Shown piece after piece: positions 25,761-37,287 of a stretch of DNA of 64,000 nucleotides. Location: NCBI RefSeq assembly GCF_000024905.1, contig NC_013522.1:682001-746000 (forward strand), read 5' to 3'. A program made the position numbers and the translations under genes. Positions within the stretch are counted from its first letter, which is position 1. Each line of letters begins with the position of its first letter. The notes beneath the pieces were generated by a model. That model had not been told where the DNA came from, did not search any database, and saw nothing but the letters and a program-made list of their open reading frames with translations. Source of the DNA: Thermanaerovibrio acidaminovorans DSM 6589 (GTDB taxonomy: Bacteria; Synergistota; Synergistia; Synergistales; Synergistaceae).

Positions 25761-28103
25761 ATGAGGGTTTACCACAATATACCGGCGCTTTTCGCGTACA
25801 ACTCTTTGAGTGCCACCAACAACAACCTGCAGAAGTCGATAAACAAGCTCTCTACGGGTCTTAGGATCAACTCCGCGGCGGATGATGCGGCTGGGCTTGC
25901 CATAAGCGAGAAGATGAGGGCCCAGATTCGTGGGTTGGATCAGGCTGTTCGGAACAGCCAGGATGGCATATCCATGATCCAGACTGCGGAGGGAGCGCTA
26001 AACGAGACCCACTCGATACTTCAGAGGATGAGGGAGCTTTCGGTGCAGGCGGCGAACGACACCCTCACGCAGCAGGACCGGAGCTACATCCAGGATGAGA
26101 TTGACCAGCTGAAGGACGAGATAAACCGGATATCCAGCACCACCCAGTTCAACAAGAAGAAGCTGCTGGATGGGTCTGCCGCTGTGCTATGGTCCTCTGA
26201 CAAGCTGACCACCAAGGCTTTCGTGCGGGGTGGTTTGCGGACCGTTGACCAGTTTGGCCAGAAGAACTCTGCAGAGGGTAACTACAACATAAGCATCGTA
26301 GCGAACCCCGGTGATGCGCAGGTTCAGAAGACGGATATCTTTAAGATTAAGCATGAGAACGTGATAATGAACGTCACGAAGAACACCAACAAGGGGGTCG
26401 AGAAGGTTCGGGTTGATTCCCTGCCTGCCGGTAAGTTCACCATCTTGGCGGTTACCTCGGAAAACTTCTCTATCACTGGTGGTTCTCTTCAGGATCAGCA
26501 GATCTTCGGTGCTGCCGACGGCATCATCATATCTGCTCTAGGGGGAGCCAGCAGCGCCGCTGGTGGCGGCGGGTCCATCTATTTTGAGGTTGTGGCGGTG
26601 GACACTGCCAACAGCTCTGTGACGGTCCGCGGCGTGGCCAACGTGCTCTCCGTGGAGGGGGACTCCAGCACCTTCACCAATGAGAACATCATCCTGGCTA
26701 ACATCGCTCTATCCGCCACTACCATGACCGCCTTCGGCACCACCGCCATGGGTGATGGCGTAATTGCCATAAACGCCTCCACCAACTACTCGGTTGGTGA
26801 CAAGATCGTGGTTAATTTTGTCGCCGGGACTGCAGATGGCGACCTGCAGGTGACCATATCTGCCACCAACAACACCAGCTGGTTCGGCAACTGGGACATC
26901 AGTAGCTACACTCTCACCGCCGCGTTCACTCTCGATGCCTCGCAGGTCGCGGGCAAGGACGTTCACTTCAGGAACTTCTACCTGAACACCGCCAACGGTA
27001 CCCTCTATGAGTCGGATATCGTCCTTACCCTCTCTACTAGCTTTACGGCTACGGGCGCTACCCTAGCGGCTTTTGACGCGGCGTATGTGGGTCAGACCGC
27101 TGAGGCGGACGTTCAGCTGAGGGATCTGGACAAGTTCTGGGATGCCAACGGCCGGTTCCTTTTGGACGATCCTAAGGACATAACAATAGTTCAGGGGGAC
27201 GGTACCAAGGCCAAGATCACCCTCTACTCCACCGACACTCTGCGGGATGTGCAGACGAAGATGAACAACGCCATAGCGTTCGATCTCGGTCAGGCCAAGT
27301 ACCTGACTGCGAACACGGACAAGTTTGTGACGTTTGTCGGCGAGAACGAAGTTGTGGCGGGAACCTCCCAGTCGGTTCAGGGGACGTTCGTGATCCGCTC
27401 GGCGGTGGCTGGCAAGGCTGGTGAGCTTAACTTCTCCGGAGACGAGGACCTGATCAAGGCTCTTAGCCTGAACGTGATCCGGAATTCCACCGAGAACCAG
27501 TTCCGGGTGTCCGTGCAGGATGCGCACAGCGGAGCCACGGTGGTTAGCAACGCCAAGGTTACCGGCAACGTTCTCTACGGCATCGTGCACGAGAACGTGG
27601 ATGTGGAGTTTGATAACATGGCCAACGTCAGGGTCAGCTTCCTCAACAACGATTTCACCCTCTCTCAGGATACGGGCAAGATCTACCAGACGAAGCTCCA
27701 CCTGGCGGACAACACCACGGTGTTCCAGATCGGTGCCAACGAGAAGGAGGACATGGGGGTCAACATAGGTGACATGAGCGCCAGGGCCCTTGGCGTTCAC
27801 AACATCTTGGTGACCGATCGTGACTCCGCCGCCCGGTCTATAACGGTGATAGACAACGCCATAGACCGGGTGTCGAAGCAGCGGGCCGCCATTGGTGCCT
27901 ACCAGAACCGTTTGGAGCACACCATCAACAACCTGACGGTTGCGGGACAGAACCTGACGGCGGCGGAGAGCCGTATCCGCGACCTGGACATGGCCAAGGA
28001 GATGATGAACTTTACGCGGCTTAACATCCTTATGCAGGCTGGCAACTCCATGCTTGCGCAGGCAAATCAGTTGCCGCAGAACGTCCTCCAGCTCCTTAGG
28101 TAG
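25761..28103 (+). CDS. fliC: Flagellin
   Basis: 780 residues, large. N-terminal D0/D1: [29 protein letters not shown] (as [17 protein letters not shown] and [12 protein letters not shown]), [12 protein letters not shown]-terminal D1/D0: [17 protein letters not shown] and [12 protein letters not shown]. The variable middle (about 150-650) is Thr/Ser/Asn/Ala-rich beta structure, suited to surface exposure and O-glycosylation by the upstream Maf protein. It has a sigma-28 promoter, CsrA-type leader and a strong terminator, so it is a monocistronic unit. Confidence 0.96.
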   Translation: MRVYHNIPALFAYNSLSATNNNLQKSINKLSTGLRINSAADDAAGLAISEKMRAQIRGLDQAVRNSQDGISMIQTAEGALNETHSILQRMRELSVQAANDTLTQQDRSYIQDEIDQLKDEINRISSTTQFNKKKLLDGSAAVLWSSDKLTTKAFVRGGLRTVDQFGQKNSAEGNYNISIVANPGDAQVQKTDIFKIKHENVIMNVTKNTNKGVEKVRVDSLPAGKFTILAVTSENFSITGGSLQDQQIFGAADGIIISALGGASSAAGGGGSIYFEVVAVDTANSSVTVRGVANVLSVEGDSSTFTNENIILANIALSATTMTAFGTTAMGDGVIAINASTNYSVGDKIVVNFVAGTADGDLQVTISATNNTSWFGNWDISSYTLTAAFTLDASQVAGKDVHFRNFYLNTANGTLYESDIVLTLSTSFTATGATLAAFDAAYVGQTAEADVQLRDLDKFWDANGRFLLDDPKDITIVQGDGTKAKITLYSTDTLRDVQTKMNNAIAFDLGQAKYLTANTDKFVTFVGENEVVAGTSQSVQGTFVIRSAVAGKAGELNFSGDEDLIKALSLNVIRNSTENQFRVSVQDAHSGATVVSNAKVTGNVLYGIVHENVDVEFDNMANVRVSFLNNDFTLSQDTGKIYQTKLHLADNTTVFQIGANEKEDMGVNIGDMSARALGVHNILVTDRDSAARSITVIDNAIDRVSKQRAAIGAYQNRLEHTINNLTVAGQNLTAAESRIRDLDMAKEMMNFTRLNILMQAGNSMLAQANQLPQNVLQLLR

Positions 28104-28115
28104 TGTTGACCCGGT

Positions 28116-28148
28116 AAGGGGGGAGGGAATATTCCCTCCCCCTTTATA
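28116..28148 (+). terminator. Flagellin terminator
   Basis: GGGGGAGGGAAT (28119-28130) pairs perfectly with ATTCCCTCCCCC (28131-28142), further extended by AA/TT, then TTTATAC. Very stable, though the uninterrupted stem needs some bases to open for a loop. Confidence 0.85.
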
Positions 28149-28183
28149 CTAAGCCAATATGGTTGGTCTGGTGGTGGTAATGT

Positions 28184-28534
28184 ATGGCTATCCAACCCAT
28201 AAAGGGAGGTACTGATGAGCCTCAGCCCCGCCTACGCGAAAAGGAATTGCTGATGTCCCTGGACAAGGCTGGAGCTAACGCGTCTCATGCGGAGCGAAAT
28301 CTAATGCCCTCTGAGGAAGAGATTTTGGGAGTGCTCCGAAAGGCGGAGGAGACTGCGAAGGTTTTCGGGAGGGATCTCAAGTTTCAGTATCGCAAGGAGG
28401 CGGATATATACCAGGTGGAGGTGATAGACCGGAGGGAAGATAAGGTGGTAAGGAAGATACCGCCGGATGAAATAGTGAAGCTTATTGAGAACATCAACAA
28501 GCTTTTAGGGATTTTGTTCGATGACAGGTTTTAG
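28184..28534 (+). CDS. flaG: FlaG-family protein
   Basis: 116 residues from ATG 28184 (a later ATG at 28252 would leave 93). The C-terminal two thirds carry the FlaG pattern: LKFQYRKEADIYQVEVIDRREDKVVRKIPPDEIVKL (as LKFQYRKEADIYQVEVID and VVRKIPPDEIVKL). FlaG proteins modulate filament length. Located between the flagellin terminator and its own terminator. Confidence 0.88.
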   Translation: MAIQPIKGGTDEPQPRLREKELLMSLDKAGANASHAERNLMPSEEEILGVLRKAEETAKVFGRDLKFQYRKEADIYQVEVIDRREDKVVRKIPPDEIVKLIENINKLLGILFDDRF

Positions 28535-28548
28535 GAACGATGAAGCGT

Positions 28549-28576
28549 GGCCGGGGGTATCCCCGGCCTATTTTTT
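28549..28576 (+). terminator. Terminator after flaG
   Basis: GGCCGGGG (28549-28556), loop GTAT, CCCCGGCC (28561-28568), then TATTTTTT. Separates the flagellar block from the glycan island. Confidence 0.92.
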
Positions 28577-28588
28577 GGAGGGATATTC

Positions 28589-29446
28589 TTGCAGGATAGG
28601 CTTGTCCTCGGAACTGCACAGCTTGGAATGGTTTATGGAGTTGCAGGAGGCGAAGTTCCTTCCTATGAGAGGGCTTCTTGCCTGTTAAAATCCGCCTGGG
28701 AGGCAGGAGTTCGAATTCTGGATACGGCGCGCCTATATGGTGAGTCGGAGGATTTTATAGGTAGGTTTATGTCGGATACCTCGTTTTTTTTTAATGTAAT
28801 AACAAAGATTTCTGGATCTCGGGATGATATGCAAAAGCAGTTTCAAGTATCCCTTAGTAGATTAAATTTAGATTCTGTTTATGGGCTGATGTTGCATCAC
28901 GGAAAGCTTCTATCGGGTCCACACGCTAGATCCATCGTGTCTTTTATGTTGGATCAGAGGGATAGTGGCAGGGCTAGAAAGGTTGGTTTCTCCTGTTACG
29001 ATCCTGATGAAGCTCTGGCGGCGATCGATGAATTCAAACCGGATGTGGTTCAGATACCATTAAACCTGATGGACCGGCGGTTCATCGCCTCTGGAGTTCT
29101 TCAGAGGCTTAAGGACATGGGGGCTGAGGTGCACGTTAGATCCTGTTTTCTCCAGGGGCTCATGCTAATGGAGCCCCAGTTGTCGTCCGAAAAGGTTAAA
29201 GGGGTGGCCCCTTATGTGGAATCCGTGTGGCGCAGGGCAAAGGATCTTGGGGTATCTCCCATGTCCTTGGCTCTCTCCTTCTGCCTCTCCCAGCCTCAAG
29301 TTGACCTTGTGGTTGTGGGGGTAGATTCCCCGTCTCAATTAATGGAAATTTTAAGAACCCCCATAATAAGTGCTGGACAGGAAATTTATAGGGGGCTTGA
29401 GTGTGATGATTTATCGATCATAGATCCTAGGTCATGGTCAAGATAG
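28589..29446 (+). CDS. Aldo/keto reductase
   Basis: 285 residues from TTG 28589, 6 bases after GGAGGG; the upstream open frame lies in the terminator. Aldo/keto reductase pattern: LVLGTAQLGMVYG (N-terminal strand), RILDTARLYGESEDFIG (catalytic Asp-Tyr region), KVGFSCYDPDEA and VVGVDSPSQLMEIL at the NADPH-binding end. First gene of the glycan island, unusually AT-rich for the window (for example TTTTTTTTAATG near 28785). Probably reduces or epimerises a sugar intermediate; substrate unknown. Overlaps nothing once the next gene is started at 29458. Confidence 0.85.
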   Translation: MQDRLVLGTAQLGMVYGVAGGEVPSYERASCLLKSAWEAGVRILDTARLYGESEDFIGRFMSDTSFFFNVITKISGSRDDMQKQFQVSLSRLNLDSVYGLMLHHGKLLSGPHARSIVSFMLDQRDSGRARKVGFSCYDPDEALAAIDEFKPDVVQIPLNLMDRRFIASGVLQRLKDMGAEVHVRSCFLQGLMLMEPQLSSEKVKGVAPYVESVWRRAKDLGVSPMSLALSFCLSQPQVDLVVVGVDSPSQLMEILRTPIISAGQEIYRGLECDDLSIIDPRSWSR

Positions 29447-29457
29447 GGGGGTTTCCT

Positions 29458-30630
29458 TTGGAGGAACTTCAGCGTTGCAGCCGGTGCGTTCTACCCATAA
29501 CTTGGGAGACGGTATATTTTGACGAGGAAGGCGTCTGCAACATTTGCAGAAATTGGGATGTTAAGCAGAAGGAGATAGATTGGAAGGCTAGAGATCGGGA
29601 GCTCAGGGAGATATTTAATGAGGTTAAGGGCAGGAACTTGCCCTACGACTGTATAGTTCCATTCAGTGGGGGTAAGGACTCGACCTTTACTTTATGGGCT
29701 ATAGTCAGGGAATATGGGTTGAAACCTCTGGTTGTATCCTTCGATCACTGGTTCTACAGGCCTAACATGTTGGAGAACAGGAAGCGCACGTTCCGAAGGC
29801 TTGGGGTCGATGTGATGACCTTCACACCCAACTGGAAAATAGTTAGGCGATTAATGTTGGAGTCGCTCATCAGGAAGGGAGATTTCTGTTGGCACTGCCA
29901 TGCTGGTGTATTTGCTTTTCCAATGCATATGGCGGTTAAGTTCAAGGTGCCGTTGGTGATATGGGGAGAAGGCGGCGGGGAGTACGAGGCCTATTTCCGT
30001 TTTGCCGATCTGGAGGAGACCGATGAGTGGAAGTTCAACCGCCGCATAGTCCTTGGGATGAGGGCGGAGGACATGGCGGGTTTCATCGGAGTTGAGGCGC
30101 GGGATCTGATGCCGTATGCATACCCGTCAAGGCAAGAGCTTGATGAAGTTGGCGTTAAAAGCTTGCCCTTGGGGAAATATCGTCCTTGGGATGTCAAAAA
30201 ACATGTGGAGATCATAAAGAGAGAGCTGGGATGGCAGGAAGATGAGATAGAAAGTGGCTTCCCCGGTCCCACATACGAAAAAATAGAGTGTATGTTCACC
30301 GGAGTAAGGGATTATATAAAATACCTAAAGAGAGGTTTCTCCAGGATAACCCATCTGACAACCCTCGACATACGCCACGGCAGGATGACCAGGGAGGAAG
30401 CCCTGGAGCACATAAAGAGGTACGAGGAGAGGAAGCCCAAGAGTCTGGAGGTCTTCCTTGAGTATATAGGTATAACGGAAGAAGAGTTTAATGAGATAGT
30501 TGCTAGGCACCTAATAAGTCCCGCTCTGCCAAAGGACCCCTCTTCCATACCGGAGGGGGATAAGCTGAGGGACCAGGAAAGTTGGTTCAGAGATTCGGAC
30601 GATCTAAATTACAGGGGAAAGGTCTGGTGA
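29458..30630 (+). CDS. pseA: N-acetyl sugar amidotransferase (PseA/WbpG family)
   Basis: 390 residues from TTG 29458, 6 bases after AGGGGGG; an in-frame ATG at 29434 would overlap the reductase by 13 bases. N-terminal cysteines CSRCVLPITWETVYFDEEGVCNIC (C-x2-C ... C-x2-C, split as CSRCVLPITWETVYF and DEEGVCNIC), then the PP-loop FSGGKDS (69-75) that adenylates the sugar N-acetyl oxygen, and WHCHAG downstream. With a dedicated HisH/HisF pair it converts an acetamido to an acetamidino group, as in pseudaminic acid (PseA) or P. aeruginosa B-band O-antigen. Next genes are that pair. Confidence 0.88.
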   Translation: MEELQRCSRCVLPITWETVYFDEEGVCNICRNWDVKQKEIDWKARDRELREIFNEVKGRNLPYDCIVPFSGGKDSTFTLWAIVREYGLKPLVVSFDHWFYRPNMLENRKRTFRRLGVDVMTFTPNWKIVRRLMLESLIRKGDFCWHCHAGVFAFPMHMAVKFKVPLVIWGEGGGEYEAYFRFADLEETDEWKFNRRIVLGMRAEDMAGFIGVEARDLMPYAYPSRQELDEVGVKSLPLGKYRPWDVKKHVEIIKRELGWQEDEIESGFPGPTYEKIECMFTGVRDYIKYLKRGFSRITHLTTLDIRHGRMTREEALEHIKRYEERKPKSLEVFLEYIGITEEEFNEIVARHLISPALPKDPSSIPEGDKLRDQESWFRDSDDLNYRGKVW

Positions 30631-30636
30631 TGTCCC

Positions 30637-31260
30637 TTGGCCTTTAGACTTGGCATTGTCAGCAATGGTCTTGGCAACGTGGGATCCGTAATGAGCGCTC
30701 TCAGATTCTACGGTTACGATGTGGATCTTGTCTCTTCCCCGTCCCAGGGAGGAGGCCTTTCTATGTTGATTTTGGCGGGGGTTGGAACCTATGGGGCTGC
30801 CGTCTCTTCCCTGAAGAATTGTGGAATGTGGGATTTTATCCGTCAATGGGGTGAATCGGGTCGTCCCATAATAGGAATTTGTCTTGGAATGCAGCTGTTT
30901 GCGTCCCATGGAGAGGAAGGCGGGGTGAATCAAGGTTTCGGGTGGATCCCCGGCAGGGTCGTTAGAATGGAGGGAGTCAAGGTCCCCCACATTGGATGGG
31001 ATAGAGTCAAGCCGAGGGAAAACGACCTTTCTTCCAAACTTTTCTCAGCGGTGAGATATGGTTATTTTTATTTCATGCACATGTACCATATGGAGGTAGA
31101 TTGCCCCGATGATGTGATAGCTGGAGTAGAGTATGGTGGCAAGGATTTTGTGGCCGCGGTCGGGAAGGGTAACGTTATAGGTTTCCAGTTTCACCCGGAG
31201 AAGAGCCAGGGGGACGGTCTCCGAGTCCTGCGCTCCGCCGTGGAGGTGTTGAGCCGATGA
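30637..31260 (+). CDS. hisH: HisH-type glutamine amidotransferase, sugar-pathway paralogue
   Basis: 207 residues from TTG. Class I glutaminase with triad Cys82 (GICLGMQLF), His186 and Glu188 (FQFHPEKS), and the N-terminal GNVGSV loop of HisH. It liberates ammonia from glutamine for HisF. No other histidine-biosynthesis gene is near, and the neighbours are sugar-amidotransferase genes, so it likely serves PseA, not histidine synthesis. Four-base overlap with hisF (ATGA). Confidence 0.9.
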   Translation: MAFRLGIVSNGLGNVGSVMSALRFYGYDVDLVSSPSQGGGLSMLILAGVGTYGAAVSSLKNCGMWDFIRQWGESGRPIIGICLGMQLFASHGEEGGVNQGFGWIPGRVVRMEGVKVPHIGWDRVKPRENDLSSKLFSAVRYGYFYFMHMYHMEVDCPDDVIAGVEYGGKDFVAAVGKGNVIGFQFHPEKSQGDGLRVLRSAVEVLSR

Positions 31261-32018
31261 TGCCGAAGCGAATAATACCCCAGTTTCTGCTTAAGGGGAG
31301 CAGGTTAGTGAAGGGGACTTCCTTCAGGGATCATGTTGACGTTGGGGATCCGGTCTCTCAGGCGATGATACAGGATGCGCAGGGGGCAGAGGAAATAGTC
31401 TTGGTGGACGTGGATGCCACCCGGGAGGGCAGGTTGGTAGATACCTCTTTGATCTCGAGGATGGTTGAGAGATGCCGGTTACCCATCGCTGTAGGGGGAG
31501 GGGTTGGAAACGTTGATGATGCGTCCCGCCTTTTCGTCGCCGGGGCGGACAAGGTGATAGTTAACACCGCTGCGGTTTTGAACCCATCAATGATTCGGCC
31601 TCTTGCGGAGAGATTTGGAGCCCAGTCTGTGGTAGTTTCACTGGATCTCAAGAGAAATTCAAAGCGTGGCTGGGTCCCGGTTGTTCGTTCCGGAGAGGAA
31701 GAAGTGGATTTGGACTTCGTCTACCTGCTGGAGGCATTGGAGGCTAATGGGGCTGGGGAATTCATTGTCACGTCTGTTGATAGGGAAGGTACCCTGTCGG
31801 GCTTTGACCTTGATATGCTCAAGGTAGTTAGAGAGGTCGTCAAGGTCCCATTGATAGCTTCCGGAGGGGCCGGTAATTATCTTCACCTGGTGGAGTTGTT
31901 CCTATCCATAGATTTGGAAGGAGTAGGGATAGGGAAGATGTTGGCCCTTCGGGATTACGATGTGGTCAGGATAAAGGCTTTTCTTAAGGGCAGGGGAATA
32001 CCGGTGAGGGAGGCGTAG
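31257..32018 (+). CDS. hisF: HisF-type cyclase subunit, sugar-pathway paralogue
   Basis: 253 residues, (beta/alpha)8 barrel. PKRIIPQFLLKGSRLVKG replaces the usual RIIPCLDVKDGRVVKG, VDVDATREGR contains the conserved acidic residues, IAVGGGVGNVDDASRLFVAGADKVIVN is a phosphate-binding loop (as IAVGGGVGN and GADKVIVN) and PLIASGGAGN the second. It would channel ammonia from HisH to the PseA-type protein. The deviating N-terminus (QFLL for CLDV) supports a non-histidine role. Confidence 0.9.
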   Translation: MMPKRIIPQFLLKGSRLVKGTSFRDHVDVGDPVSQAMIQDAQGAEEIVLVDVDATREGRLVDTSLISRMVERCRLPIAVGGGVGNVDDASRLFVAGADKVIVNTAAVLNPSMIRPLAERFGAQSVVVSLDLKRNSKRGWVPVVRSGEEEVDLDFVYLLEALEANGAGEFIVTSVDREGTLSGFDLDMLKVVREVVKVPLIASGGAGNYLHLVELFLSIDLEGVGIGKMLALRDYDVVRIKAFLKGRGIPVREA

Positions 32019-32021
32019 GGA

Positions 32022-32522
32022 ATGTTGAGCGTTAAGTTCAAGCTTCTCTCTCCAGATGATGTTGGCCCAGACTACGTGGCATGGATGAACGATCCAGATG
32101 TAACTAGGTATCTGGAGTGTCGCTTCCGAAGCTATACTGAGGAGGATCTCAGAGGATTTGTCCGTGCGATGGTTGACAGCGGGAACAACTTCCTATTCGG
32201 AATATATGATGGGGAAAAGCATGTGGGAAACATAAAAATAGGTAATGTGGATTGGAAACATCGATACGGCGACCTCGGCCTGGTTATAGGGCTTAAGGAG
32301 TATTGGGGCAGAGGGGTAGCCACCAAGGCGATAGATTATTGCTGTTCATACGCAAAATGTGAGCTAGGGTTGAGGAAATTATTTGCTGGCATTTACGATG
32401 GCAACGTGGGATCGCTAAGAGCCTTTCTGAAATGTGGATTCAGCAAGGCTGGAGTTCTAAAGGAGCACAGGATCTGTGGCGGGACTTACGTTGATGAGCT
32501 TATCGTGGAGAGACTGCTCTGA
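32022..32522 (+). CDS. GNAT acetyltransferase, RimJ/RimL type (candidate PseH)
   Basis: 166 residues from ATG 3 bases after hisF. GNAT pattern: DYVAWMNDPDVTRYLE (RimL-like start), GDLGLVIGLKEYWGRGVATKAI (acetyl-CoA motif, about 88-109) and GNVGSLRAFLKCGF. In this island it is the natural candidate for the N-acetylation step (PseH) of nonulosonate synthesis. Only family level is secure. Confidence 0.82.
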   Translation: MLSVKFKLLSPDDVGPDYVAWMNDPDVTRYLECRFRSYTEEDLRGFVRAMVDSGNNFLFGIYDGEKHVGNIKIGNVDWKHRYGDLGLVIGLKEYWGRGVATKAIDYCCSYAKCELGLRKLFAGIYDGNVGSLRAFLKCGFSKAGVLKEHRICGGTYVDELIVERLL

Positions 32523-32626
32523 GGGTGTCCTATCTACCCTATGTCTCTGAATGGGAAGGAGCGTTCCTGTCCCTATCCATATGGGGGAGTGGGTGAGCGC
32601 TACATCGAGTCTGCTGGGATTTGATG

Positions 32627-32642
32627 GTTAATTTATATTAAC
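32627..32642. repeat. Inverted repeat in the gap before the cytidylyltransferase gene
   Basis: GTTAAT, spacer TTAT, ATTAAC: perfect 6-bp arms, in the only sizeable gap (32523-32664) of the glycan island. AT-rich; could be part of a promoter or an operator. Nothing else is recognised in this gap. Confidence 0.4.
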
Positions 32643-32664
32643 GAAATGTTTGGAGATGGTGCTG

Positions 32665-33439
32665 GTGATTTTAGCGGTTCTTCAAGCCAGGGTAAGTTCC
32701 CGTCGTCTCCCCAGGAAGGTAATAAAAGAGATACTAGGTGTCCCAATGATCTTGAGGCAGGTGGAGAGGATAAAGAGATCTGCCAGGGTTGACCAGCTGG
32801 TGGTGGCCACTAGCTTGGACGCGAGCGATGATGTGCTTTGTGATCTGTGCGAGAGAAGCGGCCTAGATGTTTATAGGGGGTCCCTAAACGACGTTTTAGA
32901 TCGCTTCTACAGGGCATGTCTTCCCTACGCACCGGATCATGTGGTTCGCCTCACCGGCGATTGCCCGTTGGCTGATCCCGCGGTTATTGACTTGGTCATC
33001 GACGAACACTTGAAGTGTGGAAGTCAATATACGAGTAATACGTTAGAGCCGACGTTCCCCGATGGGCTTGATGTGGAAGTGATGGCTTTTTCCGCTTTGA
33101 GGGATGCTTTTGAGGAGGCCACGCTACCCTCTGAGCGGGAGCACGTTACGCCTTTCATTTATAAGCATCCCGATAGGTACAGGCTTGTTAACGTAAGGCG
33201 TAAAGGGGACAACCTGTCTCACATGAGGTGGACCGTGGATGACGAACGGGACTTCGAGTTGGTGAGCAAGATCTACGAGGCCCTGTATCCCCTTAGGCCA
33301 GACTTCTCCAGCGAGGATGTTTTGCGTCTTCTGGAAGCCCAACAGGAGCTTAAGGGTATAAACAGCGGAGCCGTCCGGAACGAAGGCTATCTGAAGTCGC
33401 TTGAGGAGGATGCGCAATTTTTGAAACAGAGGGGTGGGT

Positions 33440-33450
<11 letters not shown>
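32665..33450 (+). CDS. SpsF/NeuA-type cytidylyltransferase
   Basis: 261 residues if begun at GTG 32665 (9 bases after GGAG); TTG 32650, ATG 32656 and GTG 32659 are alternatives. Nucleotidyltransferase signature LAVLQARVSSRRLPRKV (about 3-19) and VRLTGDCPLADPAVID (metal-binding DCP). SpsF and PseF/LegF proteins activate nonulosonic acids with CTP. Overlaps the aminotransferase gene by 11 bases. The sugar is inferred from context only. Confidence 0.83.
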
Positions 33451-35787
<2,337 letters not shown>

Positions 35788-35792
35788 TCCGA

Positions 35793-36917
35793 TTGGCTTT
35801 CATTCCCTATGGAAGGCAGTATGTCGACGACGATGACGTTGCGGCGGTGGTGAAGGTCCTAAGGGGCGATTGGCTTACCCAGGGACCCAACGTGGCGGAT
35901 TTTGAGGAGGCCTTTGCCCAAAAGGTGGGGGCTAGGTTCGCGGTATCGTTCTCAAATGGCACTGCTGCTTTGCATGGAGCCTACTACGCCGCTGGGGTGG
36001 GAAAAGGGGACCAGGTGATCACGTCACCGATGACCTTCGTGGCAACCGCGAACGCCGCCCGGTTCCTAGGAGCCCACGTTAGGTTCGTGGACGTGGATCC
36101 CTCAACGCTGTGCATGGACCCCGACCGCCTGCAGGAGATGGTCTCCCCAAGAACCAAGGTTATAGCCCCGGTGAGCTATGCCGGCTACCCGGTCCCGCTG
36201 GACAAGATAACCGCCGTGGCCAGGTCCGTGGGAGCTATTGTGGTGGAGGACGCCTGCCATGCCCTTGGGGCCTCAAGGGAGGGGGGGATGGTGGGAGCCC
36301 AGGCGGACATGACGGTATTCAGCTTCCACCCGGTGAAACACATAACCACCGCTGAGGGCGGCATGGTGACCACCAACAACGAGGAGCTGGCCCGCAGGCT
36401 CCGTCTCTTCAGATCCCACGGGGTAGAGAGGGATCCCTCCAGGATGAGCCGAAACGATGGCCCCTGGTACTACGAGATGGTGGATCTGGGGTACAACTAC
36501 CGCCTCACAGACATCCAGTGTGCCCTTGGCCTGTCCCAGCTGGCCAAGCTGGACCGGTTTGTGCAGGCCCGCCGAAGGATAGCCCGAAGGTATGCGGAGC
36601 TTCTCAAAGGGGTTCCCCCCGTGGGGCTCCCGCCTCATCACCCGGGACACTCGTACCACCTGTACCCCATAAGGGTTCCCGCCGAGCGGAGACGGGATGT
36701 ATTTGAGGCCCTGAGAAGGGAGGGGGTGGGGGTACAGGTTCACTACCTTCCGGTTCACATGCACCCCTACTATAAAGACCTGTACGGGATCCCCGATGAC
36801 GATCTGCCCAATGCCTTGAATTATTACCGGGAGACCATATCACTGCCCATGTTCCCATCCCTTGAAGACCATGAGCAGGATAGGGTGGTGGAGCTTTTAT
36901 CCAGCTACCTGGGGTAG
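35793..36917 (+). CDS. pseC: UDP-4-amino-4,6-dideoxy-L-AltNAc transaminase, PseC
   Basis: 374 residues from TTG 35793, with GGGAGG 8 bases upstream; the upstream open frame overlaps pseB and is rejected. DegT/DnrJ/EryC1 aminotransferase: GDWLTQGPNVADFEEAF, cofactor region FSNGTAALHGAYYAAGV, PLP lysine Lys182 in SFHPVKHITTAEGG, and YNYRLTDIQCALGLSQL. It performs the second pseudaminic acid step. Last gene of the island. Confidence 0.93.
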   Translation: MAFIPYGRQYVDDDDVAAVVKVLRGDWLTQGPNVADFEEAFAQKVGARFAVSFSNGTAALHGAYYAAGVGKGDQVITSPMTFVATANAARFLGAHVRFVDVDPSTLCMDPDRLQEMVSPRTKVIAPVSYAGYPVPLDKITAVARSVGAIVVEDACHALGASREGGMVGAQADMTVFSFHPVKHITTAEGGMVTTNNEELARRLRLFRSHGVERDPSRMSRNDGPWYYEMVDLGYNYRLTDIQCALGLSQLAKLDRFVQARRRIARRYAELLKGVPPVGLPPHHPGHSYHLYPIRVPAERRRDVFEALRREGVGVQVHYLPVHMHPYYKDLYGIPDDDLPNALNYYRETISLPMFPSLEDHEQDRVVELLSSYLG

Positions 36918-36944
36918 GTGAGGGACCTGGATCGCCGGGGGGCT

Positions 36945-37160
36945 TTACAGCCGATGATACCCCGACACGTCTATTTGGCCCTCCTGGACCATGGATCTTA
37001 CCCGCTCCTCCTCCTCGCAGGGGTACCGGCAGGCCAGGCCGCAACTGGAGGACAGCGATCGGGGGACCGGCACTATCTTGACGTTGAGTCCGTTTTTCCT
37101 CATGGTCCGCTCGAAGAGAAGGGCCATGTGGGTGGTCTCAAAGGTGGCGATGCACTCCAA
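36945..37160 (-). CDS. DUF3343 small protein
   Basis: 71 residues from TTG (complement of 37158-37160). Family pattern: ATFETTHMALLFERTMRKNG, VPVPRSLSSSCGLACRY. DUF3343 proteins are annotated as putative Se/S carriers because of the conserved cysteine in the SSSCG motif (here also CRYPC). It is convergent with pseC (27 bases apart) and divergent from ompH. Role here unknown. Confidence 0.82.
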   Translation of the reverse strand: MECIATFETTHMALLFERTMRKNGLNVKIVPVPRSLSSSCGLACRYPCEEEERVRSMVQEGQIDVSGYHRL

Positions 37161-37210
37161 ATCAATACCCCCAGGTCGACCAATTAGGATCCATCTAGGT
37201 AATTATACCG

Positions 37211-37238
37211 GTGGACTGGATGGCGCGGTAGGTATAAA
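37211..37238 (+). promoter_or_regulatory. Candidate ompH promoter
   Basis: TATAAA (37233-37238) with a weak -35 GTGGAC (37211-37216) 16 bases upstream; about 50 bases before the ompH ATG. The region 37161-37287 also must hold the DUF3343 promoter; none stands out. Confidence 0.5.
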
Positions 37239-37287
37239 ATTTACCTTGCGTCCCAGGGTTATAAAAATGAAGGAGGTAGTCGGATCG

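Noticed and set aside
28153-28160. GCCAATAT as a sigma-28 -10 element before flaG
   Set aside because: The position where the -35 should be is the flagellin terminator, with no TAAA match.
36991-37287. N-terminal extension of OmpH by about 99 residues
   Set aside because: It would hide the signal peptide; a proper ribosome site precedes ATG 37288.
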